From positions 1 through 34,733 of the forward strand of contig JAVKSM010000019.1 of NCBI GenBank assembly GCA_039583705.1: a stretch of DNA of 34,733 bases, read 5' to 3'. The notes under the pieces are model-generated. The model saw only the letters and a program-made list of their open reading frames with translations, was not told where the DNA came from and made no database searches. The stretch comes from JAVKSM01 sp039583705. GTDB lineage: Bacteria; Actinomycetota; Actinomycetes; Mycobacteriales; Pseudonocardiaceae. Each line of letters opens with the position of its first letter. Within the stretch, counting starts at the first letter, position 1. A program made the translations under genes and the position numbers. Below are positions 16,237 through 23,575 of this stretch, piece after piece.

Positions 16237-16941
16237 CGGGACCCCTCCTGGCGGGACCCCTCCTGGCGGGACCCCTCCTGACGGGACCCCTCCTGACGGG
16301 ACCCCTCCTGCCGGGGATCCGTCCCCAGAGCTTCGGATCCCGCACGCCGAGGGGGCCGGAAGGGCGGTCGACGCCGGACGCAGGCCGTCGACGAGCAGTG
16401 CGAGGTAGCGTCGCAGGTCGGCCCGGTCGGGCTGACCGCGGTGCGCCGTCGCCAGGGCCATCACGACCACCGCCGCGAGGTCGCGGGCCTGCAGTTCGGG
16501 TCGTACGAGTCCGGCTTCGCGGGCCCGCCGCAGCAACCGGTCCATGGAACGTAGGTAGCGGTCCACGGTGTCGACGTCGATCGCGCCCACCTCACGGGCA
16601 AGCGTGAGCACCACCTGGTGGTTGGCGAGGGCGTTGACGGTCGCCCCGAGCGTGGTGACGAGGTCGTGCCACGGGTCGTCGGTCTCGGTCGCCGTGGCGG
16701 GCTCGATCTCGGTGGTGAACATGTGCTCGAAGACCGCCCGGACGAGGAGGTCGCGGTTGCGGAAGCGTCGGTAGACGGTCGCGACGCCGACGCCGGCCCG
16801 GCGCGCGACCTCCTCGAGAGGCACGGCGGGACCGGCGTCCTCGAACGCCCGGCTCGCGGCGACCACGATGCGCTCGTGGTTGCGTGCCGCGTCGACCCGC
16901 AGGTCTCGTCCGCTTCCGGTCCGCACGGTGACGGGCGTCAT
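16090..16941 (-). CDS. TetR-family regulator with repeat-derived C-terminal tail
   Basis: A 283-residue protein starting at the ATG at 16941. The N-terminal helix-turn-helix (ERIVVAASRAFEDAGPAVPLEEVARRAGVGVATVYRRFRNRDLLVRAVF, about residues 20-70, shown here only as landmarks ARRAGVGVATVYRRF) is a textbook TetR domain, and the ligand domain ends near VDGLRPA at about residue 195. After that comes a low-complexity tail: GGVPS/GGVPP units from the 15-bp array, then about 45 residues read antisense through the DUF3592 membrane segments. The tail is unlikely to be functional; an ancestral stop was probably lost by repeat growth. The gene follows the P450 and ferredoxin genes with a 46-base gap, so it is likely the autoregulated repressor of that operon. 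Confidence 0.88.
   Translation of the reverse strand: MTPVTVRTGSGRDLRVDAARNHERIVVAASRAFEDAGPAVPLEEVARRAGVGVATVYRRFRNRDLLVRAVFEHMFTTEIEPATATETDDPWHDLVTTLGATVNALANHQVVLTLAREVGAIDVDTVDRYLRSMDRLLRRAREAGLVRPELQARDLAAVVVMALATAHRGQPDRADLRRYLALLVDGLRPASTALPAPSACGIRSSGDGSPAGGVPSGGVPSGGVPPGGVPPGGVPSGGVTAAKCCGPQPEAGREHRGGQGGDRAAAVEVGPEQADEWRRHDER
16225..16314. repeat. 15-bp tandem repeat, six copies
   Basis: Six units of GACCCCTCCTGRCGG type run from 16225 to 16314 with changes only at one or two positions (TGACGG in copies 1, 4 and 5; TGGCGG in copies 2 and 3; TGCCGG in copy 6). Since 15 is a multiple of three, length changes keep both overlapping frames. In the DUF3592 frame copy 1 supplies the TGA stop; in the TetR frame the array is read as repeated GGVPS/GGVPP. 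Confidence 0.97.
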
Positions 16942-16987
16942 GTCCGACGTGGCGGGCCGACGCGAGACAGCGAAGGTCGGGGGTCGC

Positions 16988-17182
16988 TCACCCCTCAACC
17001 AGACGCAGCGCCCCCGACGGGCAGTACGCGACCGCCCGGCGCGCCGCGTCGGCGTCCTGAGGACCGACATCCGCGCTGCGCAGGACCACGATCCCGTCGT
17101 CGTCCTGGTCGAAGACAGCGGGTGCGGTGAGCAGACACATCCCGGACCCGATGCACACGTCGCGGTCAGCGGCGACTCGCAT
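16988..17182 (-). CDS. [3Fe-4S]-type ferredoxin, P450 partner
   Basis: A 64-residue ferredoxin, the normal length for P450-linked ferredoxins of actinobacteria. The cluster motif is CIGSGMC near residues 10-16 (C-x5-C, where a [4Fe-4S] ferredoxin would have a cysteine in the middle), with the last ligand in YCPSGAL near residue 54. It should deliver single electrons to the cytochrome P450 encoded 18 bases upstream in the same operon. No ferredoxin reductase gene is in the vicinity, so it must rely on one encoded elsewhere. Confidence 0.95.
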   Translation of the reverse strand: MRVAADRDVCIGSGMCLLTAPAVFDQDDDGIVVLRSADVGPQDADAARRAVAYCPSGALRLVEG

Positions 17183-17200
17183 ACCAAGCGTCCCCCTTCC

Positions 17201-18397
17201 TCACCAGGTGACCGGAAGCGAATGCAGCCCGTAGACGATGTGGTAGGAGCGGAAACCGATCTCTTCGAAGGGCACCGCCAAGGCGAGGCCGGGGAAACGT
17301 CGCAGCAGGGCCGGGAACGCGACCTTCATCTCCATCCGGGCCAGCGGAGCTCCCAGGCAGTGGTGCACCCCGTGCCCGAACGCGAGGTGGCCCGGTGCGC
17401 CACGGGTGACATCGAGCCGTTCGGGGTCCGCGACGAGCGCCGGGTCGCGGTTGGCCGCTTGCAGCGCGCACACCACGAGCTCACCGGCGGGGATGAGGTG
17501 ACCGGCGAGGTTGACCGAGGTGGTCGTGGTCCTCGGGATCCCGGAGTGCACGATGCTCAGCCACCGCAGCAGCTCCTCGACGGCCGGCTCCACCCGCGCG
17601 GGATCGTCGCGGACCATGGCCAACTGCTCGGGGTGGCGCAGCAACGCGAGGGTGCCCAGCCCGAGCATGTTCGACGTCGTCTCGTGCCCGGCGACCAGCA
17701 GCAGGCCGGCGATACCGACGAGTTCGTCGGTGCTGAGCTCGTCGCCGTGCTCGCGCACGAGCATGCCGAGCATGTCGTCACCGGGCGAGGCTTTCGCCCG
17801 GGCGACCTGCCGCCGCATGTACTCCCGACCCGTCTGCTGCAGCGCGATGCGTTCCTCGATCGGCAACGACACGTCGAGTTGGCGGCGGGTGCGCTGTTGG
17901 AACTCCTCGCGATCGGAATAGGGCACCCCGAGCAGCTCGCAGATCACGAGCGACGGGACCGGCAGGGCGAAGGTCGAGACGAGGTCGGCGCCTCGGCCGG
18001 CCCGCTCGAGATCATCGAGGTGGCTCTCGACGATCTCGACGATCCGCGGCTGCAGCCGGCGCATCCGGCGCACCGTGAACTCCGGCGTCAGCAACCGCCG
18101 CAGGCGGGTGTGCTCCGGAGGGTCGAAAGCCAGCATCTGACCGGCTCGCCGTTTCGCGATCTCGTCCTCACGCAACCGTCCGATCGACAGTGGGAACCGC
18201 ACGTTGACGTTGCTGAACCGAACCGGATCGGAGAGCACCTCACGGACGTCCTCGTACCGGGTCACCAGGTAGGCCGGGCTCCCGAGGGACGTCACCACCC
18301 GGCTCACGCCCTCGTTCTCCCGCACCCGGGTGAGTTCCTCGACCGGACCGAACTGGATGCGCTGCATGTGCAACGGCATCACCGGCGTCTCGGTCAT
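17201..18397 (-). CDS. Cytochrome P450
   Basis: A 398-residue soluble bacterial P450. Oxygen-binding I-helix AGHETT lies at 236-241, the K-helix E-x2-R at E275/R278 (EELLRW), and heme-binding loop FGHGVHHCLG with Cys347 as axial ligand. The substrate-recognition N-terminal half includes FSNVNVRFPLSIGRL and FDPPEHTRLRRLL, in the style of CYP105/107 macrolide and xenobiotic hydroxylases. The start is the ATG at 18397 with GGGAGGG upstream. It heads the operon P450-ferredoxin-TetR, which argues for an inducible oxidation of a compound sensed by the TetR protein. The substrate is unknown. Confidence 0.96.
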   Translation of the reverse strand: MTETPVMPLHMQRIQFGPVEELTRVRENEGVSRVVTSLGSPAYLVTRYEDVREVLSDPVRFSNVNVRFPLSIGRLREDEIAKRRAGQMLAFDPPEHTRLRRLLTPEFTVRRMRRLQPRIVEIVESHLDDLERAGRGADLVSTFALPVPSLVICELLGVPYSDREEFQQRTRRQLDVSLPIEERIALQQTGREYMRRQVARAKASPGDDMLGMLVREHGDELSTDELVGIAGLLLVAGHETTSNMLGLGTLALLRHPEQLAMVRDDPARVEPAVEELLRWLSIVHSGIPRTTTTSVNLAGHLIPAGELVVCALQAANRDPALVADPERLDVTRGAPGHLAFGHGVHHCLGAPLARMEMKVAFPALLRRFPGLALAVPFEEIGFRSYHIVYGLHSLPVTW

Positions 18398-18445
18398 CGT
18401 GACCCTCCCGTCGACGGGTACCTCGACAACGCCGACGCTACCACC

Positions 18446-18469
18446 GAAGTGACAGCAAGCTATCACTTC
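18446..18469. promoter_or_regulatory. Palindromic operator, probable TetR site
   Basis: A 24-bp inverted repeat: GAAGTGACAGC on the left, GCTATCACTTC on the right, centre AA. Only one base pair in the arms and the centre break perfect symmetry. It is 49 bases upstream of the P450 start and 70 bases upstream of the divergent PrmC-related gene, so one regulator could act on both. The TetR protein at the end of the P450 operon is the obvious candidate. It stands out by its AT content in otherwise GC-rich DNA. Confidence 0.7.
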
Positions 18470-18538
18470 ACCGTCGCGGGCTGGTGGAGCCTGCCAGCCC
18501 ACACCTGCGCCACCACCTTGATCGGTGGAGCCTGAAAG

Positions 18539-19414
18539 ATGGCTCTCATGTCAGCCTCCCCCTCACCGTGCCCTCGATCCGTCGCCGAGGACATCGTCGG
18601 CAGGCTTCGGGCGGTCGGCTGTGTCTTTGCCGAGGACGAGGCGCGGTTGCTCATCTCCGCGGCACGGACGCCGGCCGACCTCGCCGCCCTGGTGGACCGG
18701 CGAGCCACCGGCCTGCCCCTCGAACACGTCCTGGGCTGGGCGGAGTTCTGCGGCCTGCGGATCGCCGTGGACCCCGGAGTTTTCGTACCCCGCCGCCGCA
18801 CCGAGTTCCTCGTCCGCCGGGCCGCCACCCTCGCCCGCCGGGCCGCCCGCGCCCACCCGGCCGACAGCCCCGTCGGCCAGGCTCTCGCCGAGCCCCGAGC
18901 CGTCGTCGTCGACCTGTGCTGCGGCTCGGGCGCGGTGGGCGTCGCGCTGGCCGCGGCCCTGGGCCGGGTCGAGTTGTACGCCGTCGACATCGACCCCACC
19001 GCGGTGCGCTGCGCCCGCCGCAACGTCGCCGCCGCCGGTGGCCAGGTGTTCGACGGTGACCTCTACCAGCCGCTGCCCGCTACGCTGCGGGGCCGCGTCG
19101 GGATCCTGGTCGCCAACGCACCCTACGTACCCACCGAGGCGATCGGGCTGCTGCCCCCGGAGGCCCGCACACACGAGCCGCGGGTGGCGCTCGACGGTGG
19201 CGCGGACGGGCTCGACGTCCTGCGGCGGGTGGCCGTCGCGGCGCCGCCATGGCTGGCACCGGACGGCCACCTGCTGGTCGAGACCAGCGAGCGCCAGGCA
19301 CCGCAGATCGTCGACACGCTCGCTCGCAACGGACTGACCCCACGGGTGGCCAGGTCCGACGAGCGGAACGCCACCGTCGTCATCGGAACGTTGCGCCGAC
19401 CCGAGAGAAGATGA
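18539..19414 (+). CDS. PrmC-related putative protein-glutamine methyltransferase
   Basis: A 291-residue SAM-dependent methyltransferase related to HemK/PrmC. An N-terminal helical part with GLPLEHVLGWAEFCGLRI and VFVPRRRTEFLV (about 58-92) is followed by motif I VVDLCCGSGAVGVAL (123-137), YAVDIDP (148-153) and the catalytic motif, here NAPY (193-196) instead of the usual NPPY, as in the TIGR03704-type branch. PrmC methylates the GGQ glutamine of release factors; whether this branch does so is unknown. The start at ATG 18539 is supported by GGAG at 18527. The stop overlaps an ATG (ATGA) that opens a short frame leading into the Erm-type gene. It is divergent from the P450 operon. Confidence 0.88.
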   Translation: MALMSASPSPCPRSVAEDIVGRLRAVGCVFAEDEARLLISAARTPADLAALVDRRATGLPLEHVLGWAEFCGLRIAVDPGVFVPRRRTEFLVRRAATLARRAARAHPADSPVGQALAEPRAVVVDLCCGSGAVGVALAAALGRVELYAVDIDPTAVRCARRNVAAAGGQVFDGDLYQPLPATLRGRVGILVANAPYVPTEAIGLLPPEARTHEPRVALDGGADGLDVLRRVAVAAPPWLAPDGHLLVETSERQAPQIVDTLARNGLTPRVARSDERNATVVIGTLRRPERR

Positions 19415-19617
19415 AGCAACGACGCCATGCTCGGCATGCCGCAAGATCGGCTTTGCGGGCCGTGCGGCGCACGGCCGACCAGCCAGTCGTCGTCGATGGG
19501 AGGACCCTGCGGTGGTTCGGCGGCGTACCGAACGAGACCTGCGGCGTCGCACGCTCTCGCAGAACTTTCTCTGGGGAACCAGTTCCGTGGCGGAGTTCAT
19601 GGCACTGGTGGACGTGA
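19411..19617 (+). other. Possible leader frame overlapping the erm start
   Basis: An ATG at 19411, overlapping the preceding stop as ATGA, opens a 68-codon frame that runs past the erm start codon at 19512 and ends inside erm in another frame. Its beginning is strongly basic (MKQRRHARHAARSALRAVRR). Erm genes are often controlled by short translated leaders, so this is a candidate coupling or attenuation frame. It could equally be a chance open frame. Confidence 0.3.
19458..19476 (+). promoter_or_regulatory. Hairpin in the erm leader
   Basis: GGCCGTGC and GCACGGCC pair perfectly (8 bp) around the loop GGC, 35 bases upstream of the erm GTG. A 10-base palindrome CGGCATGCCG lies just before it at 19432-19441. 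Both are inside the possible leader frame, consistent with an attenuator, though high GC content makes hairpins common. Confidence 0.35.
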
Positions 19618-20324
19618 CCCCGGACGATCTCGTCGTCGAGGTGGGCGCAGGCACCGGCGCGCTGAGCGTCGCGGTGGCCGCACGGTGCCGCGAACTCATT
19701 GCCTATGAGCTTGACGAGAGCCTGGCTGAAGACCTCACCAAGCGGACCGGTGCCTCGCATAACATCCGCGTAGTCATGGGTGACTTCCTCACCTCGACAC
19801 TGCCGAACGAACCGTTCAAGGTGGTCGGAAACATCCCGTTCTCGGTGACGACGCCGATCGTCAATCGGTGTCTGGGCGTGCGCACCCTCCGATCGGCCAC
19901 CCTGATCACCCAAATCGAGTACGCCAGGAAACGGACTGGATCATACGGTCGGTGGAGCCTGGTGACCGTTCAAACCTGGCCCGAGTTCTCGTGGGAGCTT
20001 TACGGGCGTATCGCGCGGACAAAGTTTCGCCCGGTGCCCGGGGTGGATGCCGGGGTACTTCACATCGAACGTCGTGGCGAGCCGCTGGTGCCGAGACATA
20101 AAGCCGCCGCGTACCGCCGGGCGGTCGAGTTGGGGTTCAGTGGGGTCGGCGGGTCCTTGTACGCATCGCTCTCCCGGCGGTACGCCTCACGCCGGGTGGC
20201 CGACGCGTTCCGCAGGACCGGCGTCGACCGCGAGACGGTGGTGGGCCAGGTGAGCCCTGACGCATGGCTGCGGATATTCGACCTCCTCGAAGGAGGTCAC
20301 GGGTCGGGAAGGGCCGGGAGCTGA
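19512..20324 (+). CDS. erm: Erm-type 23S rRNA adenine N6-methyltransferase
   Basis: A 270-residue rRNA adenine methyltransferase of the KsgA/Erm family. It has the Erm-style N-terminus RRRTLSQNFL (11-20), SAM motif I VEVGAGTGAL (42-51), acidic E66 in AYELDE, D91 in MGDFL, and the catalytic NIPF (107-110), then SVTTPIV. The LSQNFL entry favours Erm over KsgA, as does the C-terminal domain with FRPVPGVDAGVLHIERR. Erm enzymes dimethylate A2058 of 23S rRNA and protect the ribosome from macrolides, lincosamides and streptogramin B. The start is a GTG preceded by GGGAGGACC. Codon use looks less extreme than in its neighbours (CAT, ATT and GTA appear), which may reflect transfer. The spectrum of resistance cannot be told from sequence. 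Confidence 0.9.
   Translation: MVRRRTERDLRRRTLSQNFLWGTSSVAEFMALVDVTPDDLVVEVGAGTGALSVAVAARCRELIAYELDESLAEDLTKRTGASHNIRVVMGDFLTSTLPNEPFKVVGNIPFSVTTPIVNRCLGVRTLRSATLITQIEYARKRTGSYGRWSLVTVQTWPEFSWELYGRIARTKFRPVPGVDAGVLHIERRGEPLVPRHKAAAYRRAVELGFSGVGGSLYASLSRRYASRRVADAFRRTGVDRETVVGQVSPDAWLRIFDLLEGGHGSGRAGS
20280..20298 (+). terminator. Perfect hairpin at the 3' end of erm
   Basis: GACCTCCT and AGGAGGTC pair perfectly around CGA, 26 bases before the erm stop. It lies at a convergent junction with only 7 bases between the two stops, so it may help end transcription; it contains a Shine-Dalgarno-like AGGAGG that the stem would hide. Confidence 0.35.
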
Positions 20325-20331
20325 ACGGCGT

Positions 20332-20814
20332 TCACCACCGCTGGACTTGCGCCTCGTCCCCGAGGAGCGCATCACCCAGCGCCGAGAGCCCGAGCGCTCG
20401 CAGCGCGCTCGCAACCTGGTCCCGGCATGCCAGGATGTCGGCTTTGACCGCGTCGGTGCCACCCCGGACACAGTCCCCCACCGCCTTTGCGATCGACTCG
20501 GCTACCACGCTGGCAGGCTTGTTGTGAGAAATACTGCGCAACGTCACATAGTTCGTCGCAAGACACCCCACCGCTCGACCGACGAAGGCCATCGGAGGAA
20601 TCTCGCCCATCCCTAACGGACCTGCCTCGCCAAGGAACCCCTCGCGTTGCAGCCTATTCCGGATCCGGGACTCGATCGACGGGCGATCACCCGTCGACAG
20701 GACGTCGTCAGGTATTGCGGCGAGCGCCTGCTCGATCGCCTGCTGCTCCGACTCCGACAGTTGGGCGTACACCGCGAAGTCTGTCTTGTTCGCTTGGGTC
20801 ACCGTTTTCTCCAT
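20332..20814 (-). CDS. Hypothetical protein, family not recognised
   Basis: A 160-residue protein taken from the ATG at 20814 (MEKTVTQANKTDF); a GTG at 20838 would add 8 residues, and neither has a clear ribosome binding site. The first half is acidic and helical (LSESEQQAIEQALAAIPDDV). The second half is more hydrophobic (MAFVGRAVGCLATNY, ASVVAESIAKAVGDCV, RALGLSALGDALL) with three cysteines, but there is no membrane span or signal peptide. It ends convergent with the erm gene, 7 bases away. Base composition is slightly more AT-rich than most neighbours, as for erm. I see no motif that allows a function. Confidence 0.65.
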   Translation of the reverse strand: MEKTVTQANKTDFAVYAQLSESEQQAIEQALAAIPDDVLSTGDRPSIESRIRNRLQREGFLGEAGPLGMGEIPPMAFVGRAVGCLATNYVTLRSISHNKPASVVAESIAKAVGDCVRGGTDAVKADILACRDQVASALRALGLSALGDALLGDEAQVQRW

Positions 20815-20921
20815 GTCTGGCGTCCCGGCTGGACTCACGCCGGCAGCCTAGCCTGCCAGGTACCCGCCGGCCGATCTTCGCTCGCCAGACACCCGCCCTG
20901 ACTGGGGGTCAACCGCGCGCC

Positions 20922-21536
20922 TCACCGGCGCCACCCAGCGAGCGTACGCAGGCCCGGCACGAGTTGGGGCACCCGCCGGCGGTAGGTCTCGTACTGGTCG
21001 GGAAACACCGAGCGCAGCAGCTTCTCCTCGGCGTGGATCTTGCCCTGCAGCACGATGACGGCGATCACGAACGCCACCCCCCACGGCCCGAACCCGGTGA
21101 TCACGGCGGTCCCGAGGACCATGCCGAGGATGCCGGTGTAGATGGGATGCCGGGTGAGGCGGTACGGCCCGTCGGTACGCAGTTCGTGCCGCTCCCGGCC
21201 GATCGCGGACGACGACCACATCGTGCCGAGCACCACGCGCGCCCACAGCGTGAACCCGGTCGCGGCGACCAGGACCAGCATGCCGAGCCCGCGCAACCAG
21301 TCCGCGTGTACGGTCACCGACCGCCAGGCGCTGCCCGGCACGAGGCGGAACACGACCCAGGCGAGCCCGAACCCGACCACCCACGCATACCCGTAGCCGC
21401 CGCGCACCCGCACCACCGGTGCCCGCCGCGCGTTGTAGACCGCACCTGCGATCCACACCACGACGAACGCCCCCCAACAGACCCGGACCACCCCGCTCGC
21501 CGCCGCGCCCCATGCCGATCCGGACACCACGCTCAC
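20922..21536 (-). CDS. Isoprenylcysteine carboxyl methyltransferase-like membrane protein
   Basis: A 204-residue integral membrane protein with spans near residues 15-33, 48-66, 85-104 and 142-165. The C-terminal half has the ICMT/phospholipid methyltransferase signature: ELRTDGPYRLTRHPIYTGIL (about 117-136), then HAEEKLLRSVFPDQYETYRRRVPQLVP, in which E, L, F and Y residues form the SAM-binding end. Bacterial members methylate small lipids, quinone-like or unknown substrates rather than prenylated proteins. It is divergent from the Ser/Thr kinase gene with a 183-base gap. The substrate is unknown. Confidence 0.85.
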   Translation of the reverse strand: MSVVSGSAWGAAASGVVRVCWGAFVVVWIAGAVYNARRAPVVRVRGGYGYAWVVGFGLAWVVFRLVPGSAWRSVTVHADWLRGLGMLVLVAATGFTLWARVVLGTMWSSSAIGRERHELRTDGPYRLTRHPIYTGILGMVLGTAVITGFGPWGVAFVIAVIVLQGKIHAEEKLLRSVFPDQYETYRRRVPQLVPGLRTLAGWRR

Positions 21537-21719
21537 CCCTTGCGGACACCATAGACCAGGGAAGCGGCCGCTGATACGGTCGCCGACGCCAGATCGACGA
21601 CACCGGCGCGCTGGCCCGGGTGTCCTGAGGCAACCGGGTCGGCGTGCCGTGGACGACGTGGCATGAGATGGTCATCATGGGGACGCAGGTTGGCACGCAT
21701 CAGTCTTCTGGGGTTGGCA

Positions 21720-23318
21720 GTGACCGACGAGGGCGAGCTCATCGCTGGACGCTACCGCCTGACCTCACGGCTGGGCAGCGGGGCGATGGGCGTGATCTGG
21801 CGGGCGCAGGACGAGCGCCTCCACCGCACGGTCGCGATCAAGCAACTGTTGGCGTCGGCAAGGCTGAGCGAGACCGACGCTGACGAGGCCAACCGCCGGG
21901 CGATGCGGGAGGGACGCATCGCGGCCCGGTTGCACCACCCACACGCGATCACGGTCTACGACGTGGTGGAGCACGACGGTCAACCCTGCCTGGTCATGGA
22001 GTACCTGCCGTCCAGGAGCCTGGCAACGGTTCTGTTCGCCCACGGTGCGCTACAGCCCGACACAGTCGCCAGGATCGGCAGGCAGATCGCCTCCGCGCTG
22101 GCCGCCGCGCACCGGGCGGGCATCGTGCACCGGGACATCAAGCCAGGAAACGTGCTGCTCGCGGACGACGGCACAGCCAAGATCACCGACTTCGGGATTT
22201 CCCACGCCGTCGGCGAGGTCACCGTGACCGCCACCGGATTGTTGGTGGGTACCCCGGCATACCTGGCCCCGGAGGTCGCCCAGGGAGAGGGTGCCGGCTT
22301 CCCGTCGGACGTGTTCTCCCTGGGCTCCACGCTCTACACCGCACTCGAGGGCATGCCGCCGTTCGGGCACATCACCAACTCCATCGCCCTGCTGCACCAG
22401 GTGGCCTCGGGTGAGATCACCCCGCCGGAACAGTCCGGTCCGCTCACCCCTGTCCTGCTGCGTCTGCTCGAGCGGAACCCCGAACAACGCCCCACCATGC
22501 AACAGGCCCACGATGCCCTGGCCGCGCTTGCCGCCGGCTTGGTGGAACCCGAAGGCCGTCAGTCCGGTCCCGAGCCGCCGCCACCCCGCAGCGACCCGCC
22601 CGTCGAGGTGGTCCCGAGGGCGCGGCAGGCGCTCCTCCGGTCCGCGCCACCGGAGGACACGACCAGCCCGGTAGTGCCCACCGGGGGGGACGCCACCACC
22701 GGTGGGTCACGGCCCGAGGGCGCACGGCCAGAGGGCGGCGGATGGTCACAGCGACGGAAACGGCTGGCCGGCGTCATAGTGGCCGTGCTGCTCGCCGCCG
22801 GTGTCCTGTGGACCGTGCTCCTCAGTCAGGGCAAGGTCACCGGCGGTAACGCTGCCGCCCCCACCGGCACCCCGGGCCGCCCTGCGCACAGCATCCCATC
22901 CGCGACGACCCGACCGGGAACCGGCAGCACGACGCAGCGGACCACCGCGACCACGCCGACCGCCCCCACCGCCCCGAGCGGTCCACAGGACACGCCGGCA
23001 CAGCTCGAGTCTGCGATCACGGACTACTACGCGCTGATGCCCGACAACCTGTCGGCGGGCTGGACCCACCTCACCGCGAACTACCAGCAGAATCACGCCA
23101 AGGGCTTCAGCGGCTATCAGAACTTCTGGAACGCGGTAGCGCGGGTCACGGTCCGCGACGTCTCCGCGGAGGGTGCCGGTGCGGTGACAGCGACAATTGA
23201 CTACTTCTTCAAGGACGGCAGGGTCGTCGAGGAGCTGACCAGTTACGGGCTGGTCGCCGAGGACGGCCTGTGGAAGATCGACACGTCCACGGTACGCAGT
23301 AGTCAGACCAGGCAGTAG
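21720..23318 (+). CDS. Transmembrane Ser/Thr protein kinase with NTF2-like outer domain
   Basis: A 532-residue PknB-type kinase. The catalytic domain spans 1-275: glycine loop LGSGAMG (18-24), Lys41 in VAIKQ, HRDIKPGN with Asp139 and Asn144, DFG at 157-159, and APEV at 183-186. All key residues are present, so it should be active. A Pro/Gly-rich linker (about 276-345) leads to one membrane span at about 349-369 (LAGVIVAVLLAAGVLWTVLL). After a Thr/Pro-rich spacer a C-terminal domain of about 105 residues (LESAITDYYALMPDN, VTATIDYFFKDGRVVEE, DGLWKIDTS) resembles an NTF2-like fold instead of the PASTA repeats of PknB. The start chosen is the GTG at 21720 (VTDEGELIAGRYRL); an ATG at 21663 would add 19 untypical residues. 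The outer domain would sense an unknown external signal. Confidence 0.92.
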   Translation: MTDEGELIAGRYRLTSRLGSGAMGVIWRAQDERLHRTVAIKQLLASARLSETDADEANRRAMREGRIAARLHHPHAITVYDVVEHDGQPCLVMEYLPSRSLATVLFAHGALQPDTVARIGRQIASALAAAHRAGIVHRDIKPGNVLLADDGTAKITDFGISHAVGEVTVTATGLLVGTPAYLAPEVAQGEGAGFPSDVFSLGSTLYTALEGMPPFGHITNSIALLHQVASGEITPPEQSGPLTPVLLRLLERNPEQRPTMQQAHDALAALAAGLVEPEGRQSGPEPPPPRSDPPVEVVPRARQALLRSAPPEDTTSPVVPTGGDATTGGSRPEGARPEGGGWSQRRKRLAGVIVAVLLAAGVLWTVLLSQGKVTGGNAAAPTGTPGRPAHSIPSATTRPGTGSTTQRTTATTPTAPTAPSGPQDTPAQLESAITDYYALMPDNLSAGWTHLTANYQQNHAKGFSGYQNFWNAVARVTVRDVSAEGAGAVTATIDYFFKDGRVVEELTSYGLVAEDGLWKIDTSTVRSSQTRQ

Positions 23319-23575
23319 ACGGTTTCGACCAGGCCGTCAGCGGCCGCTGCGCCGTCGGCGGCGGGCTCACCCTCGCCCTGCACCTCGGCTCCAGCGCCGC
23401 TGCCGGCTCCCGGCTCGCCGTCCTGTTCCGCACCGCGGCCGCCCTGGCGACCCTCGCCACCCTGGCGACCCTCCGTCGGGCGCGTCACGCCGAGCCCCCT
23501 GCGGTCTGACACAATCCCGACCCACCACCGGGGAGCGATGGCGCCCCCGACCGGGGAGGCATAGGTTCTGCACTG

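Noticed and set aside
18483..18534. Direct repeat GGTGGAGCCTG at 18483 and 18524
   Set aside because: An 11-bp match in GC-rich DNA, and one copy serves as the ribosome binding site region of the PrmC-like gene; likely chance or a minor duplication.
23319..23575. Possible short membrane protein on the plus strand between kinase and flavoprotein
   Set aside because: The frame with a hydrophobic stretch (AVLFRTAAALATLATLATL) has no ATG, GTG or TTG start and no ribosome binding site.
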